64,000 bases of DNA. Origin: Streptomyces chattanoogensis. GTDB lineage: Bacteria > Actinomycetota > Actinomycetes > Streptomycetales > Streptomycetaceae. Location: the NCBI RefSeq assembly GCF_001294335.1, contig NZ_LGKG01000159.1, positions 20,924 to 84,923 of the forward strand, in the 5' to 3' direction. The translations under genes and the position numbers were made by a program. Numbering within the stretch: the first letter of the stretch is position 1; every line of letters starts with the position of its first letter. Below the pieces are notes generated by a model. It made no database searches and was not told where the DNA came from. It worked only from the letters and a program-made list of their open reading frames with translations. Shown in pieces: positions 54,401 to 62,482 of the stretch.

Positions 54401-54630
54401 CCCTCACGGGCAACAGCGGCTTCATCTCGCAGCCCCTCGCGGTGGTCGTGATCGGCGGTCTGATCACCTCCACCCTCCTGACCCTCCTCCTCGTCCCGAC
54501 GCTCTACGCGATGATCGAACTCCGCAAGGAACGCCGGGCGAAGAAGAAGGCGGCGAAGCGGGACGGGAAGGCCGGACCCGCCGCACCGGCCGAGGAGACG
54601 GACCGGACTCCGGAGCCGGCGGGGGTCTGA
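51442..54630 (+). CDS. RND-superfamily efflux permease (AcrB/HAE1-like)
   Basis: 1062 residues. Begins with a helix (LVQRGLIALMSIVAIAFGAI), then two large extracytoplasmic loops and two bundles of membrane helices (about 330-520 and 850-1040). The RND motif GRVVDDSIVVLENI lies near 411-424 and proton-relay acidic residues are present. No membrane-fusion protein or outer-membrane factor is encoded nearby, as expected in a Gram-positive. Start ATG 51442; upstream frame to 51292 is probably not translated. Drug, lipid or siderophore export are all possible. Confidence 0.93.
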   Translation: MSWLSRLSLVQRGLIALMSIVAIAFGAIAIPQLKQQLLPSIDLPMVSVMAPYQGASPDVVEKQVIEPLEDGIQAVDGIKSVTSTSSEGSGIVMAQFDYGNDTKTLVADVQQAVNRARAKLPKDVDPQVVAGGTDDLPAVVLAVSSTTKDQQTLADQLDRSVVPKLKNIDGVGQASVSGVTDRIVAVTPDDRKLAAAGLNASALGQALDAGGASVPAGSFSEDGRSKTVQVGAGYTSVKQIRDLRIAPAAAPGAGAAPGGHAAGPVRLGDVATVKEEAATPTSLTRTNGKPSLAITLTMDQDGSAVAISDAVKDKLPTIRQDLGKGAEVTVVSDQGPAVSKSIESLTTEGLLGLVMAVVVILLFLLSLRSTLVTAVSIPLSVVITLIVLWTGDLSLNMLTLGALTIAIGRVVDDSIVVLENIKRHLGYGEERREAILAAVKEVSGAITSSTLTTVAVFLPIGVVGGMVGALFGSFSITVTVALLSSLIVSLTVVPVLSYWFLRAPRIPEGTTADELRRRAEEKETRSPLQRLYVPVLRFATRRRFTSLLIAVAVLVGTFAMGPLLKTNFFDQGDQDTLTVKQELKPGTSLGASDAQAKKVEKLLAGTDGVADYQVTVGPSGFMAAFGGASGANQATYQVRLENSEDSDKVTKDLRAGLGKLGTSIGETTVTAGGGGFGNQNLSVVVKAGDADVLKKASEQVREAVASLNNVTDVQSDLAQSVPRISVTPNAKAAAAGYSQTTLGGVVTQAVRGATSQGKAVLDDTERDIVIKSAHPATTEAELKNLPVPTPAGTVRLGTIATVKTVPGPVRMTRIDGARSATVTAKPTGDNTGAVSTKLQSKIKDLKLPEGATATVGGVSQDQTDAFSSLGLAMLAAIAIVFMLLVGTFRSLVQPLILLVSIPFAATGAIGLLVATGTPLGVPAMIGMLMLIGIVVTNAIVLIDLINQYRAQGHSVVEAVIEGGRHRLRPILMTALATIMALLPMALSLTGNSGFISQPLAVVVIGGLITSTLLTLLLVPTLYAMIELRKERRAKKKAAKRDGKAGPAAPAEETDRTPEPAGV

Positions 54631-54660
54631 CCGCCCCGGACCGCCGACCCCACGAACGAA

Positions 54661-54693
54661 GCCCCCGCGGCCGCCTCCTGCGGCCGCGGGGGC
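54661..54693 (+). terminator. RND gene terminator
   Basis: A 14-bp perfect stem (54661-54674 with 54680-54693) starting 30 bp after the stop. Confidence 0.7.
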
Positions 54694-54695
54694 TT

Positions 54696-54755
54696 CCCCT
54701 CACCGCTCCCCTCACCGCTCCCCTCACCGCTCCCCTCACCGCTCCCCTCACCGCT
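54696..54755. repeat. Five perfect tandem copies of a 12-bp unit
   Basis: CCCCTCACCGCT repeats five times without change and begins a sixth copy. It is noncoding and directly behind the terminator; copy number is likely to vary between strains. Confidence 0.9.
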
Positions 54756-54864
54756 CCCCTGTCGACGCTGCGGAGCGCGTCCAGTACGGTCAGGCCCGTC
54801 AAGGGCACCTTCGACGGGTCAAACACCTTGAGTCACAGGGGAGTTAGGGGAGTTGAGGAGCGGT

Positions 54865-55221
54865 ATGGCCGGACGCGGAGACGGCAAGGTGTGGCCCCTC
54901 ACCTGGGCGTCCGCGGCAATCGCCGTCTTCGGCGGCTCCCTGTACGCAAGCCGGTCCGGCCTCTACGGAGGGACGGCGAAGCCCTCCGTCCTGCACACCC
55001 CGGTCCTCGTCGCCGCCCTGCTCCTCGCCGTGGCGCTGACCGTCGCGCTCGCCCTTCCCCGCACCTCCTTCCGCATCCGCTGGTGCCTGGCGCTGGTGAC
55101 GGCCGTGGCCTCGGGCCTCGTCCTGATGCTGGCGCTGACCGGTCCGGCGGCGGAGGTGATCCCGCTGCTGCTGGGGGCGGCGGCGATGGACGGCGCCGCC
55201 ATTCACCTGATGCGGATCTGA
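54865..55221 (+). CDS. Membrane protein of unknown function (118 aa)
   Basis: About three hydrophobic helices (LTWASAAIAVFGGSLYA; PVLVAALLLAVALTVALAL; LALVTAVASGLVLMLALTG) and a short end AIHLMRI. ATG 54865 has GAGGAG 4 bp upstream; the frame also opens at TTG 54853, less likely. No family recognised. Confidence 0.75.
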   Translation: MAGRGDGKVWPLTWASAAIAVFGGSLYASRSGLYGGTAKPSVLHTPVLVAALLLAVALTVALALPRTSFRIRWCLALVTAVASGLVLMLALTGPAAEVIPLLLGAAAMDGAAIHLMRI

Positions 55222-55293
55222 GCCGGGATCCCCGTCGCACCCGTTCCCGGTCCCGGCGTGAGCAGCTCCACCGCCGGCCATGACAATGGACGC

Positions 55294-55779
55294 ATGAAGA
55301 AGAAGGTGCTGCTCATCGTCGCTGTCTGCGTGGCCGTCTGTGTCGCCGCCGCGGCGCCGCTGCTGAAGAAGTACGACGACCACCTGCCGGACGCGGTCAA
55401 CGACCACCTGTTCCACGAGCGCATCAAGACCTTTGCGACGGCGGGCGATGCGCCCGAGTCGGGTGACGGCGAGGGCCTGTTCGTGCTGCCGCCCTGGGTG
55501 CCGAAGGACGTCACGCACATCACGGAGAAGGTGCAGACGGACGGCAGCGCCAGGCTGATGCGCTTCACCCTCGACCGGGCACCGCTGAAACTCAGCGGCC
55601 CGAAGGGCTGCACCGGGGGCGCCTTCAACGCGGCACCGGCGCTGGACGCGAGCTGGTGGCCCGAGGACGTGGGCGAGGGGGCCGGGCGGGTGGACTGCTC
55701 CTACGAGTTCCAGTGGCGGGTGGCCGTCAAGGGCAAGCAGGTCTACGCCTGGACCAACGGCGACCGGCTGGACGACTGA
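55294..55779 (+). CDS. Secreted or membrane-anchored hypothetical protein
   Basis: 161 residues from ATG 55294, which gives a proper signal or anchor (MKKKVLLIVAVCVAVCVAAA). The mature part has a Cys pair (KGCTGGAF ... VDCSYEF) and WWPEDVGEG, a pattern of small extracytoplasmic proteins. GTG 55258 would prepend 12 polar residues. Function unknown. Confidence 0.75.
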   Translation: MKKKVLLIVAVCVAVCVAAAAPLLKKYDDHLPDAVNDHLFHERIKTFATAGDAPESGDGEGLFVLPPWVPKDVTHITEKVQTDGSARLMRFTLDRAPLKLSGPKGCTGGAFNAAPALDASWWPEDVGEGAGRVDCSYEFQWRVAVKGKQVYAWTNGDRLDD

Positions 55780-55796
55780 CCGGGACCGCGACGACA

Positions 55797-55828
55797 GCGG
55801 GGCGCCCCTCCGAAGAGGGGCGCCCCGC
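55797..55828. terminator. 14-bp hairpin between convergent 55294 gene and nadA
   Basis: GCGGGGCGCCCCTC (55797-55810), loop CGAA, 55815-55828. Confidence 0.75.
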
Positions 55829-55851
55829 TGCGTCATGTCCGGAGGGCCCGC

Positions 55852-57042
55852 CTACGGCAGCGCGAGCATCCGCTCCAGCGCCAGCTTCGCGAAGCTCTCG
55901 GTCTCCTTGTCGACCTCGATGCGGTTGACGGTCTTGCCGGACGCCAGCGACTCCAGGGTCCACACCAGGTGCGGGAGGTCGATGCGGTTCATGGTCGAGC
56001 AGAAGCAGACCGTCTTGTCGAGGAAGACGATCTCCTTGTCCTCCGCGGCGAAGCGGTTGGCGAGGCGGCGGACCAGGTTCAGCTCCGTACCGATGGCCCA
56101 CTTGGAGCCGCGCGGGGCGGCCTCGAGGGCCTTGATGATGTACTCCGTGGAGCCGACGTGGTCCGCCGCGGCCACGACCTCGTGCTTGCACTCGGGGTGG
56201 ACGAGGACGTTCACGCCGGGGATGCGGGCGCGGACGTCGTTGACCGAGTCCAGGGAGAAGCGGCCGTGGACGGAGCAGTGGCCGCGCCACAGGATCATCT
56301 TCGCGGCGCGCAGCTCGTCCGCGGTCAGCCCGCCGTTCGGCTTGTGGGGGTTGTAGACCACGCAGTCGTCGAGCGACATGCCCATGTCGCGGACGGCGGT
56401 GTTGCGGCCCAGGTGCTGGTCGGGCAGGAAGAGGACCTTTGCCGAACCGGGCTCCCCCTGCTCGAAGGCCCAGTCCAGCGCGCGCTTGGCGTTGGAGGAG
56501 GTGCAGATCGTGCCGCCGTGCTTGCCGGTGAAGGCCTTGATGTCGGCGGAGGAGTTCATGTACGAGACGGGCACCACCTGGTCGGCTATGCCCGCCTCGG
56601 TCAGGACGTCCCAGCATTCGGCGACCTGCTCCGCCGTCGCCATATCGGCCATCGAACAGCCCGCGGCCAGGTCGGGGAGGATCACCTGCTGGTCGTCGGT
56701 GGTGAGGATGTCGGCCGACTCGGCCATGAAGTGCACACCGCAGAAGACGATGTACTCGGCGTCCGGGCGGGCCGCGGCCTGCTGCGCGAGCTTGAACGAG
56801 TCGCCGGTCACATCGGCGAACTCGATGACCTCGTCGCGCTGGTAGTGGTGCCCGAGGACGAAGACCCTGTCGCCGAGCTTCTCCTTGGCCGCGCGGGCGC
56901 GCTCGACGAGGTCGGGGTCGGACGGGGCCGGCAGGTCACCGGGGCACTCCACGCCGCGCTCGCTCTTCGGGTCGGCCTCCCGGCCGAGGAGGAGCAGCGC
57001 CAGCGGGGTCGGCTGGACGTCCAGGGGCTGGGCGGTGGTCAC
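55852..57042 (-). CDS. nadA: Quinolinate synthase
   Basis: 396 residues. Condenses iminoaspartate and dihydroxyacetone phosphate to quinolinate for NAD synthesis, using a 4Fe-4S cluster. Cluster Cys are visible in IVFCGVHFM, the RGHCSVHGRF segment and KTVCFCSTMN; active-site HHYQRDE and VYNPHKPNGG also match. GTG 57042 (MTTAQPLD) has AGAGGG 8 bp upstream; GTG 57051 is too close to it. Divergent from erpA, which may help supply its cluster. Confidence 0.96.
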   Translation of the reverse strand: MTTAQPLDVQPTPLALLLLGREADPKSERGVECPGDLPAPSDPDLVERARAAKEKLGDRVFVLGHHYQRDEVIEFADVTGDSFKLAQQAAARPDAEYIVFCGVHFMAESADILTTDDQQVILPDLAAGCSMADMATAEQVAECWDVLTEAGIADQVVPVSYMNSSADIKAFTGKHGGTICTSSNAKRALDWAFEQGEPGSAKVLFLPDQHLGRNTAVRDMGMSLDDCVVYNPHKPNGGLTADELRAAKMILWRGHCSVHGRFSLDSVNDVRARIPGVNVLVHPECKHEVVAAADHVGSTEYIIKALEAAPRGSKWAIGTELNLVRRLANRFAAEDKEIVFLDKTVCFCSTMNRIDLPHLVWTLESLASGKTVNRIEVDKETESFAKLALERMLALP

Positions 57043-57141
57043 GACACGCACCCTCTCTTCTCTGCAGACAGCTCTGGGCAGGCGCCCCGGGCACCTGGGG
57101 GCCTTTTCGTCTATTTGACGCTATCTATCATATCCGCTTCA

Positions 57142-57154
57142 CGTCAGTTTGACG
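57142..57154. promoter_or_regulatory. Palindrome upstream of nadA
   Basis: CGTCA-GTT-TGACG is a perfect 5-bp dyad 100 bp upstream of nadA, in an AT-rich island (57110-57180) that also has single TGACG/CGTCA half-sites. A NAD-pathway repressor site is plausible; none is encoded here. Confidence 0.4.
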
Positions 57155-57346
57155 ATGGCCATCATGTCGATGTGACGCATCAGCCCCCGTTGCGGGCGTC
57201 AGGTGTGTGGTCGGCCACCAGTTCCCCGCCGCCGGTGTGCGAGCATGAGAAGAGAAGCGCCCAAGCCGGAATTAATCCGGGACGTCGCCGGTTCCAGTCT
57301 GTTGCAACCGATGACAAGCGGTCCGTACAACCCGGGAGAGATGTAG

Positions 57347-57703
57347 ATGAGCGTTCAGGACGAGAAGACCACCGTCAGCGACGGCATCATCCTGTCCGAC
57401 GCGGCCGCGTCGAAGGTCAAGAGCCTGCTGGAGCAGGAGGGCCGGGACGACCTCGCGCTGCGGGTGGCGGTCCAGCCCGGCGGCTGCTCCGGACTGCGCT
57501 ACCAGCTCTTCTTCGACGAGCGCTCGCTCGACGGCGACGTGGTCAAGGACTTCGACGGTGTCAAGGTCGTCACCGACCGGATGAGCGCCCCCTACCTGGG
57601 CGGCGCCTCGATCGACTTCGTCGACACCATCGAGAAGCAGGGCTTCACGATCGACAACCCGAACGCCACCGGCTCCTGCGCCTGCGGCGACTCCTTCAGC
57701 TAA
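57347..57703 (+). CDS. erpA: Iron-sulfur cluster insertion protein, ErpA/HesB type
   Basis: 118 residues. A-type Fe-S carrier with the three conserved Cys: one in QPGGCSGLRY (about 47) and the CxC at SCACGDSF (about 112, 114). Delivers clusters to target enzymes. ATG 57347 has GGGAGAG upstream. Candidate promoter TTGCAA-N18-TACAAC lies 30-60 bp before the start. Divergent from nadA. Confidence 0.93.
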   Translation: MSVQDEKTTVSDGIILSDAAASKVKSLLEQEGRDDLALRVAVQPGGCSGLRYQLFFDERSLDGDVVKDFDGVKVVTDRMSAPYLGGASIDFVDTIEKQGFTIDNPNATGSCACGDSFS

Positions 57704-57713
57704 GACGGAGACG

Positions 57714-57755
57714 GCGAAGGGCGGCGCCCCCCGGAACGGGGGCGCCGCCCTTCGC
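57714..57755. terminator. 18-bp hairpin between convergent erpA and 59238 gene
   Basis: A perfect 18-bp stem (57714-57731 with 57738-57755) and a 6-nt loop, starting 11 bp after the erpA stop. Confidence 0.75.
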
Positions 57756-57777
57756 CGCGCCGTGCGCGGGTGTCCGC

Positions 57778-59238
57778 CTACCGCTTCGGCACGGCCTTGC
57801 CGGTCGAGACGTCGATCACCTTCCGGCCGTCCAGCGGCTTGTCCAGCGTCACGGTCCTGGTGAACTCCTTGGCGATCTTCACGCAGATCTGGTGCGGCTT
57901 CTTGTCCCGGCCGACGACCTTGGTCCGCACCGTCGTGCCCGACTCCTCGGCGCTCACCGAGTAGACGCTGCACACCCCGCCCCAGAAGTGCACCGTCAGC
58001 TTCCGGCCGCCGCCGCCCACGTCGTACGACTCCAGCGCCATCACACCGGGCTTGCCGGACGGGATCCCCGGCGTGCGGTCCCGGTGCGCCAGATACTTCG
58101 GCTGCACGGCGGGGTGCGCGACGATCGAGGTTCCCTGGCCCGTGCCCGGCTGCCGCACCGTGTAGAGCCACGACGGGACCAGCGTCTGCCCGCCGCCCAC
58201 GTACTGCACCGCGAGCCCGAAGACCGCGCCGGTCACCTCGGTCGGCCGCTGGCCCTTCGTGGGTGCGGGCTCACAGGGCGCGATCCGGTCGCCGCCCTCC
58301 TCGGACAGCGCGGAGGGGCAGCCGGCCGGCTTGCGGCCGTCCCGCGAGTTCAGCCGGTCGAGGGTCTTGCCGGCGCTCAGCACGGGATAGTCGGCGCCCT
58401 TGACCGGATGCGCCAACTGGCCGCTGCCGCCGACCACCTGACCGTCCGCGCCGACCTGGAGATCGCTCTGCCAGCCGTACGTCGGCAGCCCGCCGAGCAC
58501 CGGGTCCGCGCTCACGATCCGTACCGCCCCGGACAGCCCGCCGGCATCCAGCTTCGCGTTCTCCTGGCCGAGCGCCGTGAGCACCGGCCGCACGGCCTGT
58601 TTCGCCTTCGCCACCGACACCGCACCCTTGCCACTGCCGTCGTCCTCGGTGGACGCGTCCCCGCCACCGCGGTACGAGGGACAGCCGGGGCGGCTGGACG
58701 AGGTGCCCGCGTCGGGCAGCGCGCAGTTCGTCCCGCCGGGCGTGCCGTACTGCGAGTACGTCCACGAACCCGAGCCGGTCTTGTTGACCTGGAGCACGGG
58801 GCTGCGGGCATCCCGCGTCAGCCCGCCGACCTTCCAGGTGGTGCCCTCCGACCGCACCTTTCCGGCCACATCCAGCGCCTTGGCCAGCCGTTCCACGGCC
58901 GCCTCGGTGATCTCGCCCTTCGGCCGGTACACCGGCGCCGACGCCGGGCCGCCGGGCAGCTTCACCACCGCCTTGTAGTGCGCACCCTGCGGATTGGGCT
59001 CACCCGCCGCGATCCCGCCGCCGGTGTAGCCGTCGAGGGCGAGCGGCGGCGGGTCGCCCTTGGCCGCGGATCCCGCCCCGGAGCCCCGGCCGCCGGACGC
59101 GGACGAGGCCCAGTACGCCGCGCCGCCCCCGGCGAGCAGCACCGCGGCGGCCATCGAGGCGATCACCAGGCGGCTGGGCCGCCTGGGGGCCGCGGTCTCC
59201 GGGGTCTCGGGGGTTCCCTCGGTGTCCTCGGTGTTCAC
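57778..59238 (-). CDS. Membrane-anchored extracytoplasmic protein of unknown function
   Basis: 486 residues. A short cytoplasmic head, one membrane helix (about 24-46, LVIASMAAAVLLAGGGAAYW), then an extracytoplasmic part rich in Gly, with six Cys (NCALPD, RPGCPS, PAGCPS, APCEPA, VCSVYS, ICVKIA). GTG 59238 has GAAGGAG 7 bp upstream. No family named with confidence; the anchored layout suggests an envelope role. Confidence 0.8.
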   Translation of the reverse strand: MNTEDTEGTPETPETAAPRRPSRLVIASMAAAVLLAGGGAAYWASSASGGRGSGAGSAAKGDPPPLALDGYTGGGIAAGEPNPQGAHYKAVVKLPGGPASAPVYRPKGEITEAAVERLAKALDVAGKVRSEGTTWKVGGLTRDARSPVLQVNKTGSGSWTYSQYGTPGGTNCALPDAGTSSSRPGCPSYRGGGDASTEDDGSGKGAVSVAKAKQAVRPVLTALGQENAKLDAGGLSGAVRIVSADPVLGGLPTYGWQSDLQVGADGQVVGGSGQLAHPVKGADYPVLSAGKTLDRLNSRDGRKPAGCPSALSEEGGDRIAPCEPAPTKGQRPTEVTGAVFGLAVQYVGGGQTLVPSWLYTVRQPGTGQGTSIVAHPAVQPKYLAHRDRTPGIPSGKPGVMALESYDVGGGGRKLTVHFWGGVCSVYSVSAEESGTTVRTKVVGRDKKPHQICVKIAKEFTRTVTLDKPLDGRKVIDVSTGKAVPKR

Positions 59239-59372
59239 CGCATCGCTCCTTCAGCTCCGCCGAACATCTGACGTTCATCCTCCGTGAGGCCGGGAGGCCA
59301 TCCTGCGTGAGGTGTGGACGCCGATGGGACGGGGCCGGGGCGCGAGCGGTTCCCGGGGTGGCCGGTCCCGGC

Positions 59373-59603
59373 TCAGTCGCCGTACTCGGGCATTCCGTCG
59401 ACGAGGGCGGCGGACTTCGCCGGGACCGTGATCCCGTGAAGGTCGGAGGGCTTGCCGGGATCCGGCGCCCCGGACCGTCCGGAGGCGAAGCGCTGCGCCA
59501 TCCGTGCGCAGTCGCCGCGCAGCTGGTCGAGTGATTCCGGGTCCGCCGTGGCGGAGGCGGAATGTACCGCGGACGGTGTGACGGCTTTCACAGGCTTGGT
59601 CAT
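59373..59603 (-). CDS. Small hypothetical protein (76 aa)
   Basis: MTKPVKAVTPSAVHSASATA, then ESLDQLRGDCARMAQRFASG and a polar tail ending DGMPEYGD. Soluble, one Cys, no known domain. Length, start and composition suit a real streptomycete gene. Divergent from the PfkB kinase gene. Confidence 0.6.
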   Translation of the reverse strand: MTKPVKAVTPSAVHSASATADPESLDQLRGDCARMAQRFASGRSGAPDPGKPSDLHGITVPAKSAALVDGMPEYGD

Positions 59604-59762
59604 AGGGGCACGGTACGCAGCCGCCTTCCGCGAAGAAAGGCCTACTATTGGGTAGTTTCGGTATGTCCAATCGTCCGGGATGACCGGGTGGCCCGGCGCT
59701 ATGCCCGGTAGCGTTGTCCTACGTCCGCTTGTCCCTCCGCCTCCCGCAGGAGCAGACCCGCC

Positions 59763-60737
59763 GTGCGTATCGCAGTCTCCGGCTCCATCGCCACCGACCA
59801 TCTGATGACCTTCCCCGGCCGCTTCGCCGACCAGTTGGTCGCCGATCAGCTGCATACGGTCTCCCTTTCCTTCCTGGTCGACCAGCTCGACGTCCGCCGC
59901 GGCGGCGTCGCGCCCAACATCTGCTTCGGCATGGGCCAGCTCGGCATCCAGCCGATCCTGGTCGGCGCCGCGGGCACCGACTTCGAGGAGTACCGCGCCT
60001 GGCTCGACCGCCACGGCGTCGACACCCGCTCCGTACGGATCTCCGAGGTCCTGCACACCGCGCGCTTCGTGTGCACCACCGACGCCGACCACAACCAGAT
60101 CGGCTCCTTCTACACCGGCGCGATGAGCGAGGCCCGGCTGATCGAGCTGCAGCATGTGGCCGAACGGGTCGGCGGACTGGACCTCGTGCTGATCGGCGCC
60201 GACGACCCCGAGGCGATGATCCGGCACACCGAGGAGTGCCGCAGCCGCGGGATCCCCTTCGCCGCCGACTTCTCCCAGCAGATCGCCCGCATGGACGGCG
60301 AGGGCATCCGCACCCTGATGGAGGGCGCGGCCTACCTCTTCTCCAACGAGTACGAGAAGGGCCTGATCGAGTCCAAGACCGGCTGGACCGCCGAGGAGAT
60401 CCTGGCCAAGGTCGGCACCCGCGTCACCACCCTCGGCTCCAACGGCGTCCGCATCGAGCGGGTCGGCGAGCCGGCCATCGAGGTCGGCGTCCCGGAGGAG
60501 AAGACCAAGGCCGACCCGACCGGCGTCGGCGACGCCTTCCGCGCCGGCTTCCTGTCCGGCCTGGCCTGGGGCGTCGGCCTGGAGCGCGCCGCGCAGGTCG
60601 GCTGCATGCTGGCGACCCTGGTCATCGAGACCGTCGGCACCCAGGAGTACGAGCTGCACCGCAGCCACTTCATGGACCGCTTCACCAAGGCGTACGGCCA
60701 CGAGGCCGCCGCCGAGGTCCAGCAGTACCTGGTCTGA
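59763..60737 (+). CDS. PfkB-family carbohydrate/nucleoside kinase
   Basis: 324 residues. N-terminal GSIATDHLMTFPGRF, the GGVAPNICFGMGQLG segment and the C-terminal anion-hole signature DPTGVGDAFRAGFLSGL with catalytic Asp. Actinobacterial relatives include adenosine kinases; substrate not determined here. GTG 59763 has AGGAG at good distance. Confidence 0.93.
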   Translation: MRIAVSGSIATDHLMTFPGRFADQLVADQLHTVSLSFLVDQLDVRRGGVAPNICFGMGQLGIQPILVGAAGTDFEEYRAWLDRHGVDTRSVRISEVLHTARFVCTTDADHNQIGSFYTGAMSEARLIELQHVAERVGGLDLVLIGADDPEAMIRHTEECRSRGIPFAADFSQQIARMDGEGIRTLMEGAAYLFSNEYEKGLIESKTGWTAEEILAKVGTRVTTLGSNGVRIERVGEPAIEVGVPEEKTKADPTGVGDAFRAGFLSGLAWGVGLERAAQVGCMLATLVIETVGTQEYELHRSHFMDRFTKAYGHEAAAEVQQYLV

Positions 60738-60756
60738 GACCCCGGCCCCCGGTGGG

Positions 60757-62175
60757 TCAGACGCGGCGCCGCACCACATAGGCGGCGCCGCGTTCTGCTG
60801 CCTCCTCACCCGCGTATTCCTGCCCCCGCATCGCACACCAGGCGGGAATGTCCTGCCGCGCGGCCTCGTCGTCGGACAGCACCGTCACCGTGCCGCCGAC
60901 CGGGACACGGCCGATCACCTTCGCCAGCTCGATGACCGGGACCGGGCAGCGCTTGCCGAGGGCGTCCACCACCAGGCCGGACCCTTCCGCCGCCGCTTCC
61001 CCCTCGGCGGCGGGCGCCGGCTCCGCCGCCGGCACCCCGAACCGCTCCCGCACCGAGCGGACCGTCCCCGGCAGCACCTCCAGAAACCGCTCCACATCTG
61101 CCTCGGCCGTGCCGTACGGCAGCGATACCCGGACATTCCCCTCCGACAGCACACCCATCGCGCGCAGCACATGGCTCGGCGTCAGAGTGCTGGACGTACA
61201 CGACGATCCGGACGAGACGGAGAAGCCGGCGCGGTCGAGTTCATGCAGGAGCGTCTCCCCGTCGACATAGAGACAGGAGAAGGTGACGAGATGGGGCAGA
61301 CGGTGCTCCGGGTGGCCGACCACCTCCACATCGGGGACCAGTTCGGGCACCCGGTGCCGGATCCGGGCCACCAGCTCCCGCAGCCGGGCGGCTTCCCCGG
61401 GTTCCTCCCGTTGCGCCCCGGCCTCGGCGCGCAGGGCCCGCAGCGACGCGGCCGCCGCCACGATCGCCGGAAGGTTGCCGAAGCCGGGGGCGCGGCCCGA
61501 CTCCCGTTCGTCCAGGGGGCCCTGGGGCGAGAAGCGGGTGCCCTTGCGGACGGCGAGCAGGCCGACGCCGGGCGGGCCGCCCCATTTGTGGGCGCTCGCC
61601 GCCAGCAGCGACCAGGCGCCGGGCACCGGCCCCCAGGCCAGCGACTGCGCCGCATCCACCAGGAGGGGCACCCCCGCCTCCCGGCAGAGCGCCGCCGCCT
61701 CCTCCACCGGCTGCTCGGTGCCCACCTCGTGATTGGCGGACTGGAGGCAGGCGAGCGCGGCGTCCGGCCCGAGCGCGGCGGCGAGATCCCCGGCCGCGAC
61801 CCGGCCCGTACGGTCCGCGCCGACCTGTGTCACCGTGCCGCCGGCCGCCTCATGGACCTCGGCGGCGTGCAGTACGGAGGAGTGCTCGACGGCGGAGTGC
61901 ACCAGGCGCCGGCCGACACGCCGACGGGCGGCCAGCGCCCCGAAAATGCCGGAATGCACCGCCTGCGTACCCGAAGGGGTGAAAACCAGCTCGTCGGGCC
62001 GGCACCCCACGGCCTCCGCGGCGGCCTCCCGGGCCGCGTCCAGCAGCAGCCGGGCGCGCCGCCCCTCCCGGTAGAGGCGGGCGGGGTCGGCCCAGCCCTC
62101 GTCCAGAGAGGCGAGCAGGGCCTCCCGGGCGACCGGATGCAGCGGGGCGGAGGATGCGGCGTCGAAGTAGGGCAC
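60757..62175 (-). CDS. Cysteine desulfurase fused to a TusA-like sulfur carrier
   Basis: 472 residues. Residues 1-375 are a class V aminotransferase: PLP Lys in SAHKWGGPPGVG (about 206) and persulfide Cys in SGSSCTSSTL (about 325). Residues 400-472 are TusA-like with the sulfur-carrying CPVP (GKRCPVPVIELAK). The fusion would pass sulfur from cysteine within one chain. GTG 62175 (MPYFDAASSAPLHP) fits the family; no good ribosome-binding site. Supports Fe-S or tRNA thiolation, not decided. Confidence 0.92.
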   Translation of the reverse strand: MPYFDAASSAPLHPVAREALLASLDEGWADPARLYREGRRARLLLDAAREAAAEAVGCRPDELVFTPSGTQAVHSGIFGALAARRRVGRRLVHSAVEHSSVLHAAEVHEAAGGTVTQVGADRTGRVAAGDLAAALGPDAALACLQSANHEVGTEQPVEEAAALCREAGVPLLVDAAQSLAWGPVPGAWSLLAASAHKWGGPPGVGLLAVRKGTRFSPQGPLDERESGRAPGFGNLPAIVAAAASLRALRAEAGAQREEPGEAARLRELVARIRHRVPELVPDVEVVGHPEHRLPHLVTFSCLYVDGETLLHELDRAGFSVSSGSSCTSSTLTPSHVLRAMGVLSEGNVRVSLPYGTAEADVERFLEVLPGTVRSVRERFGVPAAEPAPAAEGEAAAEGSGLVVDALGKRCPVPVIELAKVIGRVPVGGTVTVLSDDEAARQDIPAWCAMRGQEYAGEEAAERGAAYVVRRRV

Positions 62176-62373
62176 GTACGAGACGGTAGTCCCCCGGCCG
62201 GCGCCGGGGGTGCCCGCGCCTTTGCCCATGCGGCTCGGCGTGCCGTCAGATGCCTGGTGGGAGCGGGTAATCGGGCGTCCCGGAGACGCCCGGCGAAGGG
62301 CTCGCCCACCCCATCGGGGTGGCTCGCGGCGCGTTGGGCACCCTCCCCGCGCGACCCCAAATAGCGTCCAGTA

Positions 62374-62402
62374 GGGTTTGGTCCGCATAAACATCCAAAC
62401 CC
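62374..62402. promoter_or_regulatory. Inverted repeat upstream of ctaC
   Basis: GGGTTTGG (62374-62381) and CCAAACCC (62395-62402) are separated by 13 bp, 81 bp upstream of ctaC. The remaining 62176-62482 region has no supported gene and must contain the ctaC promoter. Confidence 0.4.
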
Positions 62403-62482
62403 CTGCCCGTCGCAGGGCGGCGACCGACCAGCGAGTAAGGCCGCAGCCGACCGCGCGGGCGAGACTCTCGGGAAGGCGCTAC

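Noticed and set aside
54696..54755. Short tandem repeats as a CRISPR array
   Set aside because: Copies are contiguous with no spacers and only 12 bp long; no cas genes are present.
55969..59271. Plus-strand open frame of 1100 codons
   Set aside because: Passes antisense through nadA and the 59238 gene and in another frame through erpA; these are all better supported.
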